Shown: piece by piece, positions 9,023-17,222 of the stretch
Numbering within the stretch: position 1 is the stretch's first letter
Layout of the letters: each line of letters begins with the position of its first letter
Source of the DNA: CAVXJN01 sp963773585
Lineage (GTDB): Bacteria; Pseudomonadota; Gammaproteobacteria; JASBUN01
Reading direction: 5' to 3'
DNA: 64,000 nt
NCBI GenBank assembly: GCA_963773585.1
Contig: CAVZBR010000014.1
Coordinates: forward strand, 1-64,000
Translations under genes and position numbers: made by a program
Notes under the pieces: generated by a model
Told to the model about the DNA's origin: nothing
Seen by the model: only the letters and a program-made list of their open reading frames with translations
The model's database searches: none

Positions 9023-9360
9023 GTCGTCCCATGTACGGTTTGCGGGCGTGGATACTGCAGCGGGTAAGCGCGCTGTATCTCGGCGCCTTCGTATTGTATC
9101 TACTGTTGCGTTTCGCCTTTGTCGGCAGTGGCGACTACGTCACGTGGCGGGGGTGGGTGGCGCAGCCGCATGTTACGGTGCTGGTGGCTGTGTTCTTCAT
9201 CATGCTGCTCGCTCACGCCTGGGTCGGTGCTCGCGACGTGATTCTCGATTATGCCTCCAATCTGGTGTTGCGCGCGGCATTGCTGATCATGTTGGCGCTG
9301 GCGTTGTTGCTGTGCGCTGCCTGGGTAGGAAGGATACTGATGCTGGCAGCAACTCTATGA
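9019..9360 (+). CDS. sdhD: Succinate dehydrogenase membrane anchor SdhD
   Basis: The hydrophobic second anchor of complex II, with three membrane segments in about 113 residues. Typical features are LQRVSALYLGAFVLYLL and the AHAWVGARDVILDY stretch, whose histidine is in the heme/quinone region. The start is GTG 9019, overlapping the sdhC stop (GTGA); ATG 9031 four codons later is the alternative. A longer frame opening at 8869 is ruled out because it lies inside sdhC. The stop overlaps the sdhA start. Confidence 0.93.
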   Translation: MSRPMYGLRAWILQRVSALYLGAFVLYLLLRFAFVGSGDYVTWRGWVAQPHVTVLVAVFFIMLLAHAWVGARDVILDYASNLVLRAALLIMLALALLLCAAWVGRILMLAATL

Positions 9361-11117
9361 CCATCGCGCGTCGGAAATTCGATTCCCTGATCATTGGCGC
9401 CGGCGGCGGCGGCCTGCGCGCAGCGCTGCAGCTCGCCCGCGCAGACGCCCAGGTGGCGGTTGTTTCGAAAGTGTTCCCAACCCGTTCCCACACCGTTGCC
9501 GCTCAGGGCGGTGTGAATGCCGCGCTCGCCAATGTGACGTCCGACAACTGGCATTGGCATATGTTCGACACGGTGAAGGGCAGTGATTACCTTGGAGACC
9601 AGGACGCGATTGAATACATGTGCCGGGCGGCGTCGCGGATCGTGTACGAACTGGAACATTACGGCGTGCCGTTTTCGCGCCTCGAGGACGGGCGCATCTA
9701 CCAACGCGCCTTCGGCGGCCAGAGCAAGAACTTTGGCGGCGAGCAGGCGGCGCGCACTTGTGCTGCTGCGGACCGGACCGGGCATGCGATTCTGCACGCG
9801 CTGTATCAGCAGAACGTGCGTGCGAAGACGCATTTTTTCGACGAGTATTTCGCCATCGATCTGTTGGCCGATGGGGAAGGTTACGTGCTCGGTGCGCTGG
9901 TGATGGAAATCGAGACCGGCGAGCCGATGATCATCGAGGCCAAGACCACGTTGATCGCCACCGGCGGTGCGGGACAGATCTTCCGTACCAGCACCAACGC
10001 GTTGATCAACACCGGTGACGGCATGGCGATGGCATTGCGCGCGGGTGTCCCGCTGCAGGACATGGAGTTTTTCCAGTTCCACCCGACCGGCATCGCCGGC
10101 AAGGGCATGCTGATTACCGAAGGCGCGCGGGGCGAAGGCGGATACCTGATCAATGGTGAAGGCGAGCGTTTCATGGAACGGTATGCGCCCAAAGCCAAGG
10201 ATCTGGCGAGCCGCGATGTGGTCAGCCGCTCCATTGCCACTGAAATACGCGAAGGCCGCGGCTGCGGTCCCGAAAAGAACTATGTGCTGCTGAAAGTCGA
10301 TCATCTGGGTCCCGACGTGGTCGCCAAACGACTGCCTGGTATCCGCGAGCTGTGTCACACCTTTCTCGGCATCGAGCCGGCCGAGGAGCCGATTCCTGTG
10401 TTTCCCACGGCGCATTACACCATGGGGGGGATCCCCACCAATCGTTTCGGGCAAGTGGTAGCGCCGGCACGGCACGGCCCGGAAGAACCGGTACCGGGCC
10501 TGTACGCCGCAGGTGAATGTGCCTGCGTATCGGTACATGGCGCGAATCGGTTGGGCGGCAATTCGCTCTTGGACATTTTGGTGTTCGGCCGAGCTGCCGC
10601 AAATCACATCATCGAATTTCTCGGCGACAATCGGTACCACCGGGCCCTGGACGAAACCAGCGTGGAACGCGCCATGGCACGCCTGACCCGCTGGGATGCC
10701 CGCGGCGACGGGGAGACGGTGGACAGCGTGCGTTCCGATATGAAGAAGGCGATGGAAGATCATTGCGGCGTGTTCCGCGAAGCGGGCGTGCTCAATGACG
10801 GCGTCGAGAAGCTCAGGGCGATTGCCGCGCGTCTTCCCGATGTGCGCCTGACGGACCACAGCAGGGTGTTCAACACCGCGCGCGTGGAGGCGCTGGAGTT
10901 GGAAAATCTGATGGACTGCGCGCTTGCCACGGTGGTTTCGGCCGCGGCGCGCACGGAGAGTCGGGGCGCCCATACCCGCATCGATTTCCCCGAACGTGAC
11001 GACGAGCGCTGGCTCAAACACAGTCTGTACTTCCAGGACGGGCGGCTAGACTTCAAGCCGGTGCGAACCAAACCGTTGACCGTGGATTCGTTTCCGCCCA
11101 AGCCCCGCGTGTATTAG
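9357..11117 (+). CDS. sdhA: Succinate dehydrogenase flavoprotein subunit SdhA
   Basis: The catalytic subunit that oxidises succinate to fumarate and carries covalent FAD. The 586-residue length fits. Visible are the dinucleotide-binding GAGGGGLRAAL, the flavinylation-site histidine in FPTRSHTVAAQGG, and the substrate-domain segments FQFHPTG and TEGARGEGGYL. The start is ATG 9357, overlapping the sdhD stop (ATGA). The same frame stays open back to 9048, but that extension is sdhD read out of frame. sdhB follows after nine bases. Confidence 0.97.
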   Translation: MTIARRKFDSLIIGAGGGGLRAALQLARADAQVAVVSKVFPTRSHTVAAQGGVNAALANVTSDNWHWHMFDTVKGSDYLGDQDAIEYMCRAASRIVYELEHYGVPFSRLEDGRIYQRAFGGQSKNFGGEQAARTCAAADRTGHAILHALYQQNVRAKTHFFDEYFAIDLLADGEGYVLGALVMEIETGEPMIIEAKTTLIATGGAGQIFRTSTNALINTGDGMAMALRAGVPLQDMEFFQFHPTGIAGKGMLITEGARGEGGYLINGEGERFMERYAPKAKDLASRDVVSRSIATEIREGRGCGPEKNYVLLKVDHLGPDVVAKRLPGIRELCHTFLGIEPAEEPIPVFPTAHYTMGGIPTNRFGQVVAPARHGPEEPVPGLYAAGECACVSVHGANRLGGNSLLDILVFGRAAANHIIEFLGDNRYHRALDETSVERAMARLTRWDARGDGETVDSVRSDMKKAMEDHCGVFREAGVLNDGVEKLRAIAARLPDVRLTDHSRVFNTARVEALELENLMDCALATVVSAAARTESRGAHTRIDFPERDDERWLKHSLYFQDGRLDFKPVRTKPLTVDSFPPKPRVY

Positions 11118-11126
11118 GAGCACCCG

Positions 11127-11822
11127 ATGCGCTTTTCGATCTATCGATACAATCCCGACGAGGATGCCGCGCCACGCATGGAGCGGTTCGAACTCGAGCG
11201 CACGCAGCCTGGCATGATGTTGTTGGAAGCATTGGTCGCGCTCAAACGGCAGGACGAGAGCCTGAGCTTCCGGCGTTCCTGCCAGGAAGGCGTATGTGGT
11301 TCCGACGCCATGAACATCAATGGGCGCAACGGCTTGGCGTGCATTACGCCCGTCGCCGGGCTCAAGGAGCCGATTGAAATCCGGCCCCTGCCCGGGATGC
11401 CGGTGGTGCGCGATCTGGTGGTCGACTTGAGCGGCTTTTACCGTCAGTACCGGGAAGTGAAGCCGTATCTGCTGGTCGACGACCCGGAACCCGAGGTGGA
11501 GCGGCGCCAGAGCCCGGAAAACCGGGAAAAGCTGGATGGCTACTATGAATGTATTTTGTGCGCTTGCTGTTCCACCGCTTGTCCGTCGTTCTGGTGGAAC
11601 CCGGACAAATTCCTGGGTCCGGCGGCGTTGCTGCAGGCTTGGCGGTTCCTGGCCGATTCCCGCGACCAGGCTACAGCGGAGCGGCTGGAGAACCTGGAAG
11701 GGCCGTACCGTTTGTTCCGCTGCCATACAATCATGAATTGTGTGGACGTTTGTCCCAAGGGTCTGAATCCCACGCGCGCCATCGGCAATATTCGCAATCT
11801 GATGCTCAAGCGTTCGATTTAG
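11127..11822 (+). CDS. sdhB: Succinate dehydrogenase iron-sulfur subunit SdhB
   Basis: A 231-residue electron-transfer subunit linking FAD to quinone. The [2Fe-2S] ligands are in SCQEGVCGSD and the following GLAC (C52, C57, D60, C72; the aspartate is normal in Gammaproteobacteria). The [4Fe-4S] and [3Fe-4S] ligands are in CILCACCSTACP (from C142) and in CHTIMNCVDVCPKGLNP. It follows sdhA by nine bases and precedes sdhE by 26 bases. Confidence 0.97.
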   Translation: MRFSIYRYNPDEDAAPRMERFELERTQPGMMLLEALVALKRQDESLSFRRSCQEGVCGSDAMNINGRNGLACITPVAGLKEPIEIRPLPGMPVVRDLVVDLSGFYRQYREVKPYLLVDDPEPEVERRQSPENREKLDGYYECILCACCSTACPSFWWNPDKFLGPAALLQAWRFLADSRDQATAERLENLEGPYRLFRCHTIMNCVDVCPKGLNPTRAIGNIRNLMLKRSI

Positions 11823-11848
11823 CAGCCGATCTTCCGGATTAGGCGACT

Positions 11849-12100
11849 GTGCCCGAATCACCTTCCCTGGCCCGACTGCAGTGGCGCTGTCGGCGGGGTA
11901 TGCTTGAACTAGACTTGCTGCTACGGAACTTTCTGCAGCACGGGTACAATACGTTAGACCATCGCGGCCGAGAGGCGTTTGCCACGCTTTTGGAGTATCC
12001 AGACGCCGTGCTGCTGGAACTCCTCATGGACCGCGCAACCAGTACCGATCCGGAGATTTCCCGTGTCGTCGACTCGATCAGAGCCTCCGCTACACATTGA
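11849..12100 (+). CDS. sdhE: FAD assembly factor SdhE
   Basis: A small soluble factor (83 residues) that promotes covalent flavinylation of SdhA. The key RGxxE motif is seen as RRGMLELD. The start is GTG 11849, preceded by AGG at a fair distance. It lies directly after sdhB, which matches its function. The ygfX gene begins inside its 3' end. Confidence 0.93.
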   Translation: MPESPSLARLQWRCRRGMLELDLLLRNFLQHGYNTLDHRGREAFATLLEYPDAVLLELLMDRATSTDPEISRVVDSIRASATH

Positions 12101-12518
12101 ACCTCGTAGTTCCCGGCAACTCGCGCTGGCACTCTTGCTCCTGCACGGCGCCGCCATGGTTGCAGTAGTCAACCTGGTGATGCCGATCTGGGGTCTGGCA
12201 GCACTCGCCGGCAGCGTCATCGTCAGCCTTTACTACACGGTCAATACCCACGTGCTCGGACGAGGCCAGAGTTCCGTGTGCGCACTGGTGTGGGATGCAG
12301 AAGGGGATTGGACGGTTACTTCTTGCCGCGGTCAGCAATGGGCTGCCAGGCTGATGCCCGGCAGTTATGTGCATCAGCGTATGATGGTGCTTAATTTCGC
12401 GCTGGAGAGCAGCGGCCACCGCTCGGTGGTATTGCTGCCGGACTCGCTCGACCGCAATACTTTCCGGCGCCTGCTGGTGCGGCTGCGCCTGGAAAGACTC
12501 AAGGATAAAGACGACTGA
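12063..12518 (+). CDS. YgfX/CptA-like membrane protein
   Basis: A 151-residue protein with two adjacent N-terminal membrane helices (about residues 20-60) followed by a cytoplasmic domain containing VLLPDSLDRNTFRRLLVRLR, the typical YgfX end. YgfX is encoded next to sdhE (ygfY) in many Gammaproteobacteria. In E. coli it was described as an inhibitor of cell-division and cytoskeletal proteins, but its coupling to SdhE is disputed. The start appears to be GTG 12063, overlapping sdhE by 38 bases. Confidence 0.75.
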   Translation: MSSTRSEPPLHIEPRSSRQLALALLLLHGAAMVAVVNLVMPIWGLAALAGSVIVSLYYTVNTHVLGRGQSSVCALVWDAEGDWTVTSCRGQQWAARLMPGSYVHQRMMVLNFALESSGHRSVVLLPDSLDRNTFRRLLVRLRLERLKDKDD

Positions 12519-12530
12519 ACGGCGAGCCCT

Positions 12531-14159
12531 TCACGCCGCCGGGCGTCGCTTGCCGGTGAAATTGTCCGGCTCGAGCACGGTATTGTGGGGTGTGTCGCGA
12601 TTGTCGGGTTGCGGATAATCCAGCGTGTAATGCAGTCCGCGACTTTCTTTGCGCCGCTGCGCAGATTCGATGATCAGCGCTGCCACCATCACCAGGTTGC
12701 GCAGTTCGATCAGATCGTTGGTGATGCGGAAATTCCCGTAATATTCGTCTATTTCCCCGAGCAGCAACTCGACCCTCCGTTTGGCCCGCTCGAGACGTTT
12801 GTTGGTGCGCACGATGCCGACGTAGTCCCACATGAAGCGGCGTAATTCATCCCAGTTGTGCGATACGACCACTTCTTCGTCCGAGTCTGTGACCCGGCTT
12901 TCGTCCCAGGCGGGCAGCGGCGGGGGCGGCTCGATTTCCGCCAGGTGCCGACCGATATTGCCTGCGGCGGCTGCGCCGAATACCAGGCATTCCAGCAACG
13001 AATTGCTGGCCATGCGATTGGCACCATGCAAACCGGTAAAGGAGACTTCGCCGATCGCGTAAAGCCCCGCCAGATCGGTGCGCCCATGGCGGTCGGTCAC
13101 GACTCCGCCGCAGGTGTAATGGGCGGCCGGAACCACGGGGACCGGTTCTCTGGTCATGTCATACCCGAACTCCAGGCACCGCGCATAGATATTCGGAAAA
13201 TGAGACTTGATGAATTCCGCCGGTTTATGACTGATGTCCAGATACACGCATTCGGCGCCCAGCCGTTTCATTTCATGGTCGATGGCCCTGGCGACGATAT
13301 CGCGCGGCGCTAGTTCACCGCGCGGGTCGAACGCATCCATGAACCGGTTGCCGTCCGGCAATAGCAACACGCCGCCTTCGCCGCGTACCGCCTCCGAGAT
13401 CAAATAGGACTTTGCGCGGGGATGATACAAACAAGTGGGATGAAACTGGTTGAACTCCAGGTTCGCCACTCTGCAGCCGGCGCGCCAGGCCATGGCGATG
13501 CCGTCACCGGTCACGGTGTCCGGATTACTAGTGTAGAGATAGACCTTGCTGGCGCCGCCCGTGGCGATGACCACGGCGCGTGCAGCGAATACGTCTACGT
13601 TTCCGTTGGCGCGATCCAGAACGTAGGCGCCGAGGCAGCGGTTAGGTTCGCGCGCAAGTTTCGCCGAGGTGATCAGATCGACCGCCAAATGCTGTTCGAA
13701 CAAGGAAATGTTCGGGTGATTGCGCACTTGTGATTCGAGCGTGGTTTCCACCGCGCGACCCGTGGCGTCTTCAGCGTGGATTACCCGCCGATGGCTGTGA
13801 CCGCCTTCGCGGGTCAGGTGGTAGCCGCCATTTCCGGCTTCCGGATCGCGTGTGAACGGTACGCCCAGGTCGATCAGCCAGCGGATGGCGTCCGGAGCGT
13901 GTTCGGCCGTGTAGCGCACCACGTCGGGATCGCACAGGCCGGCGCCCGCAAGCAAGGTGTCTTCAATGTGCGATTCAGTGGTGTCCCGATCATCGAGCAC
14001 GGCGGCGATGCCGCCCTGGGCGTAGAAGGTGCTGCCTTCCTTGAGCGGGCCTTTCGACAAAACCGCCACTTGAGCGCCGTCGGCCACCCGCAGCGCCAGG
14101 CTCAAACCGGCAGCCCCGCTGCCGATGATCAGCACATCGAAATTGATCTGGGGTCGCAT
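12531..14159 (-). CDS. nadB: L-aspartate oxidase
   Basis: The first enzyme of de novo NAD synthesis: FAD-dependent oxidation of aspartate to iminoaspartate. The start at 14159 (MRPQINFDVLIIGSGAAG) gives 542 residues, close to E. coli NadB (540), and is preceded by GGAAGAA; the frame extending to 14348 is non-coding upstream sequence. The FAD-binding GSGAAGLSLAL, the STFYAQGGIAAVLD stretch (no flavinylating histidine, as expected for NadB rather than SdhA) and FHPTCLYHP are visible. It is convergent with ygfX, 12 bases apart. Confidence 0.95.
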   Translation of the reverse strand: MRPQINFDVLIIGSGAAGLSLALRVADGAQVAVLSKGPLKEGSTFYAQGGIAAVLDDRDTTESHIEDTLLAGAGLCDPDVVRYTAEHAPDAIRWLIDLGVPFTRDPEAGNGGYHLTREGGHSHRRVIHAEDATGRAVETTLESQVRNHPNISLFEQHLAVDLITSAKLAREPNRCLGAYVLDRANGNVDVFAARAVVIATGGASKVYLYTSNPDTVTGDGIAMAWRAGCRVANLEFNQFHPTCLYHPRAKSYLISEAVRGEGGVLLLPDGNRFMDAFDPRGELAPRDIVARAIDHEMKRLGAECVYLDISHKPAEFIKSHFPNIYARCLEFGYDMTREPVPVVPAAHYTCGGVVTDRHGRTDLAGLYAIGEVSFTGLHGANRMASNSLLECLVFGAAAAGNIGRHLAEIEPPPPLPAWDESRVTDSDEEVVVSHNWDELRRFMWDYVGIVRTNKRLERAKRRVELLLGEIDEYYGNFRITNDLIELRNLVMVAALIIESAQRRKESRGLHYTLDYPQPDNRDTPHNTVLEPDNFTGKRRPAA

Positions 14160-14361
14160 GGGGTTCTTCCGTCGCGTTACGTGTTTGCGGTATAGCGGGT
14201 CGCGGGCCCACGCAAACCGTCCTTTGGGAGCGCCCAGGTGCGGCTTCTGGCCGGCTGGCGGCAATGTCGAGAGACGTTCATCTGGTCGGCCAAAGTAATT
14301 CCGGTGGCGTTTGCGCCGGGGTGCTGAGTAGCGCCGCACGGCTGACATTTGTCGTGGGAAT

Positions 14362-14389
14362 AGTGTAACGGACTGAGATTTTTGTACAA
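14362..14389 (-). promoter_or_regulatory. Candidate nadB promoter
   Basis: Read on the minus strand: TTGTAC (14389-14384) and TACACT (14367-14362) with a 16-base spacer. It lies about 200 bases upstream of nadB. The match is moderate and rests on pattern only. Confidence 0.3.
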
Positions 14390-14483
14390 AATGGAACCGA
14401 CTGCGGTTACCTTACGCTCGACAATGTATTGAGCGCTACGCGGCGATGCTTGAAAATCAACTGCCGAACCGCGACTTAGCACA

Positions 14484-14510
14484 GAACTAAAGGAACCGGC
14501 GGCGGTCATA
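14484..14510 (+). promoter_or_regulatory. Candidate sigma-E-type autoregulatory promoter of rpoE
   Basis: GAACTA at 14484-14489 and TCATA at 14506-14510, separated by 16 bases. This resembles the extracytoplasmic sigma pattern GAACTT-N16-TCTGA. It is 43 bases upstream of rpoE, where E. coli and Pseudomonas carry a self-activated promoter. The remaining bases of the 393-base nadB-rpoE gap show nothing else I can support. Confidence 0.35.
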
Positions 14511-14552
14511 GCTTGTGTACACGACAGCGCCCGGTGAGAGGGGATTGCCCGC

Positions 14553-15131
14553 ATGGGCGCAAAGAGTGTTGACCTCGCGCTGGTCGAACGGGTGCAGCGC
14601 GGCGACAAGCAGGCTTTCGACCTGTTGGTGCGCAAGTACCAGCACAAGATCGTGAATCTGGTGTCGCGCTATGTGCACGACCCGTTCGAGGCGCAGGACG
14701 TCGCCCAGGAGGCGTTCATCAAAGCGTATCGGGCCATTGCCAGCTTCCGTGGCGACAGCGCGTTCTACACATGGATGTATCGCATCGCGATCAATACCGC
14801 GAAGAATTTCCTGGTTGCGCAGGGTCGGCGGCCGCCCGAAAGTGATATCGACGCCAACGAGGCGGAGCAATACAACGGCGTCGCCCAGCTCAAGGAGCAG
14901 GATACCCCGGAAGGACTGCTGCTGGGCCACGAGATGGTGCGCACGATCGTAACGGCGATGGACGAGCTGCCGGAGGATCTGCGCACCGCAATCGTCCTGC
15001 GGGAGCTGGATGGCATGAGTTACGAGGAAATCGCCGAAGCCATGGCGTGTCCGGTGGGTACGGTGCGATCAAGAATTTTCCGCGCCCGCGAAGCAATCGA
15101 TCAGCGTCTGCGGCCGTTGCTGGCGGACTGA
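14553..15131 (+). CDS. rpoE: RNA polymerase sigma-E factor (RpoE/AlgU)
   Basis: A group 4 (ECF) sigma factor of 192 residues that directs the envelope-stress response. Region 2 is seen in DLLVRKYQHKIVNLVSRYV...DVAQEAFIKAYRA and region 4 in LPEDLRTAIVLRELDGMSYEEIA. The start ATG 14553 is preceded by GAGAGGGG. The order rpoE-rseA-rseB-rseC-mucD is the classical algU-mucABCD arrangement, so RseA should hold it inactive at the membrane. Confidence 0.97.
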   Translation: MGAKSVDLALVERVQRGDKQAFDLLVRKYQHKIVNLVSRYVHDPFEAQDVAQEAFIKAYRAIASFRGDSAFYTWMYRIAINTAKNFLVAQGRRPPESDIDANEAEQYNGVAQLKEQDTPEGLLLGHEMVRTIVTAMDELPEDLRTAIVLRELDGMSYEEIAEAMACPVGTVRSRIFRAREAIDQRLRPLLAD

Positions 15132-15156
15132 GCACCTGATAGTCGAGGTAAACGAG

Positions 15157-15708
15157 ATGGACGACAAACTGCGCGAACAGATTTCAGCGTTGGCGGACGA
15201 CGAGTTACCGGAAGCGGAGCGCGATCTGCTGCTGCGCCGACTGAGCGCCGACCCGGCCCTGCGATCCGAATGGGGCCGGCTGCATTTGATTCGCGACGCG
15301 CTCCACAATGAGTTGCCGGCCGGCGCCGGCGACGCACTCTCGTATCGGGTCATGACCGCGCTGGAAAACGACCCACAACCGGTGCTGCGCCACACCCCCG
15401 CGGGCCTGCCCCGGCAGTTTGCCAAACCGCTGGCGGGACTGGCCGTGGCCGCCTCCGTGGCGGCCATGGCGGTGATCGGCCTGCAACACCTCGCCGGCCA
15501 CGATGCGGGTCCGGTAGCGGCCACGCCGCGGCTCGCGGCCGTCGACACGCCAACGCAAAGCGAGATCGTGGGGACCCGCTGGGATCAGCCGCAGATGGGC
15601 ACCCGACTGAACGCCTATCTCGTCAATCACAGTGAATACACCTCCGGCAGCTCGTTGCAAGGCATGATGAACTATGTACGGATCGCCGGTTATGACAGCT
15701 CCAATTGA
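15157..15708 (+). CDS. rseA: Anti-sigma-E factor RseA
   Basis: A single-pass inner-membrane anti-sigma factor of 183 residues. The N-terminal cytoplasmic domain (LREQISALADDELPEAERD and following) binds sigma-E; one membrane helix lies near residues 92-112; the remainder is periplasmic. Stress-induced proteolysis of RseA releases sigma-E. It lies 25 bases after rpoE and 13 bases before rseB. Confidence 0.92.
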   Translation: MDDKLREQISALADDELPEAERDLLLRRLSADPALRSEWGRLHLIRDALHNELPAGAGDALSYRVMTALENDPQPVLRHTPAGLPRQFAKPLAGLAVAASVAAMAVIGLQHLAGHDAGPVAATPRLAAVDTPTQSEIVGTRWDQPQMGTRLNAYLVNHSEYTSGSSLQGMMNYVRIAGYDSSN

Positions 15709-15721
15709 GGCGGATTGATTC

Positions 15722-16699
15722 GTGCGACGATGGTTGAGAATTCTGCTGCTGCTGTTGCCGCTGAGTGCGGTGGCGGACGAAGTGCCGAGCGATGCCCAGC
15801 AATGGCTGCAGCGCATGGTGCACGCCGTGAAGCAGCGCAATTACGAGGGCATTTTCGTTTATGCCCACGGCACCCAGCTCGAAGCGATGCGCATCGTCCA
15901 TGGCGCCGACGGTGACGGCGAACACGAACGCATGTTGTCGCTCAACGGGGCGGCTCGGGAAATTTTGCGTGACGATAATGTGTTGACCTGCATTCTGCCG
16001 GATGCGCATTCGGTGGTGGTGGAAAAGAGCCGGCCGAAACGCTTTGTACCCGAGCGGCTGTTGAATCTCGATCGCAACGTGACCGACGTGTACGATTTCC
16101 ACGTCCAGGGTGAGGACCGCGTCGCCGGACGCATGGCGCGTCAGGTGGTGATTCAGCCCCGCGATGATTTTCGTTACGGCTACCGGCTGTGGCTGGACGA
16201 GCAATCGGGCATGTTGCTGAAGTCCGACCTGATCAATTCCGCGGGCCAGCCCCTGGAACAAATGATGTTCACGCTGCTTGAATTCCGTGACCACGTCGAT
16301 CCGCAGTCACTGGTTCCCTCCATAAGCGGCAAGGGATTCAAGTGGTTCCGACCGAAGGAAGGCGCGCCGCAGGCGGATGACGACGCCAAGCAGTGGCGGG
16401 TTTCCAGTTTGCCGGCCGGCTTTCATATGGCCATGCGCGCTGAGCACTCCATGCCGATGAGCCGCATGCCGGTAGCTCACCTCATGTATACGGACGGTCT
16501 GGCGTCGGTTTCCGTCTATATTGAACATCCGGGCGCGGTTCCCGAGGCCATGAACGGGCCTTCGCGCATGGGCGCTGTGAATGCCTATGGACGAACGGTC
16601 GCGGGGCATCAGGTGACCGTGGTGGGCGAAGTGCCGCGTGCCACGGTGGAGATGATTGCGCAGTCGCTGCGCTATACCCCTGAGCAGAGCGAACAGTGA
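15722..16699 (+). CDS. rseB: Periplasmic sigma-E regulator RseB/MucB
   Basis: A 325-residue periplasmic protein that binds RseA and shields it from proteolysis until it senses mislocalised lipoproteins or LPS. An N-terminal signal peptide is evident (MRRWLRILLLLLPLSAVADE, cleaved near ADE). The MucB/RseB motifs NYEGIFVYAHG and ERMLSLNG follow. The start is GTG 15722. The stop overlaps rseC by four bases (GTGA). Confidence 0.93.
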   Translation: MRRWLRILLLLLPLSAVADEVPSDAQQWLQRMVHAVKQRNYEGIFVYAHGTQLEAMRIVHGADGDGEHERMLSLNGAAREILRDDNVLTCILPDAHSVVVEKSRPKRFVPERLLNLDRNVTDVYDFHVQGEDRVAGRMARQVVIQPRDDFRYGYRLWLDEQSGMLLKSDLINSAGQPLEQMMFTLLEFRDHVDPQSLVPSISGKGFKWFRPKEGAPQADDDAKQWRVSSLPAGFHMAMRAEHSMPMSRMPVAHLMYTDGLASVSVYIEHPGAVPEAMNGPSRMGAVNAYGRTVAGHQVTVVGEVPRATVEMIAQSLRYTPEQSEQ

Positions 16700-17172
16700 T
16701 CGAAGAGTCCGCATACGTGATCGCGACGGAAGGTGAGTTGGCCTGGGTCGAGACCGAGCGCAAGAGTACCTGCGGTAGTTGTACCGCGCGCAAGGGCTGC
16801 GGCACCGGCGTGCTGGCCAAAGTTGTCGGGCGCAAGCTCACACAGGTGGTGGCGCTGAATCGCGCCGGCGCCCGGCCAGGAGACACGGTCGTAGTGGGCA
16901 TCGACGAGAGTTCTCTGGTGCGCGGCTCTCTGGCCGTGTACGCAATGCCGTTGCTGACCTTGTTTGCCGGCGCGCTACTGGGAGAATACGGTTTCAGCGC
17001 CTGGGCAGGGGAGGCAGGCAGCTTGTTCGGCGGTATCGCGGGTCTGTTGCTGGGCTTTGCCTGGTTGCGCCGTTTTTCCCGCCGTAGCCAGGCCGATCCG
17101 CGTTACCAGCCGGTGGTGTTGCGCCGGATTGGCGCCGCTGGCTCCGCCAGCCCCGGTGTGCTCCCCCTCTGA
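16696..17172 (+). CDS. rseC: Sigma-E positive regulator RseC/MucC
   Basis: A 158-residue inner-membrane protein. The N-terminal cysteine cluster CGSCTARKGCGTG (C26, C29, C35) and two hydrophobic helices (about residues 72-90 and 100-120) are the RseC/MucC signature. The family modulates sigma-E activity and has been linked to thiamine synthesis and SoxR reduction (as RsxC partner); its exact role is uncertain. The GTG start overlaps the rseB stop. Confidence 0.9.
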   Translation: MIEESAYVIATEGELAWVETERKSTCGSCTARKGCGTGVLAKVVGRKLTQVVALNRAGARPGDTVVVGIDESSLVRGSLAVYAMPLLTLFAGALLGEYGFSAWAGEAGSLFGGIAGLLLGFAWLRRFSRRSQADPRYQPVVLRRIGAAGSASPGVLPL

Positions 17173-17222
17173 TCTGTTTATAATGGACGGTTTACGGCTC
17201 GTCCCGAGCTGGGAGTCCGGCT

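Noticed and set aside
9048..9356. In-frame N-terminal extension of sdhA
   Set aside because: It overlaps sdhD completely, and ATG 9357 begins the canonical SdhA N-terminus.
9249..11021. 590-codon minus-strand open frame opposite sdhA
   Set aside because: Antisense shadow of a clear sdhA gene; no start signal or recognisable motif.
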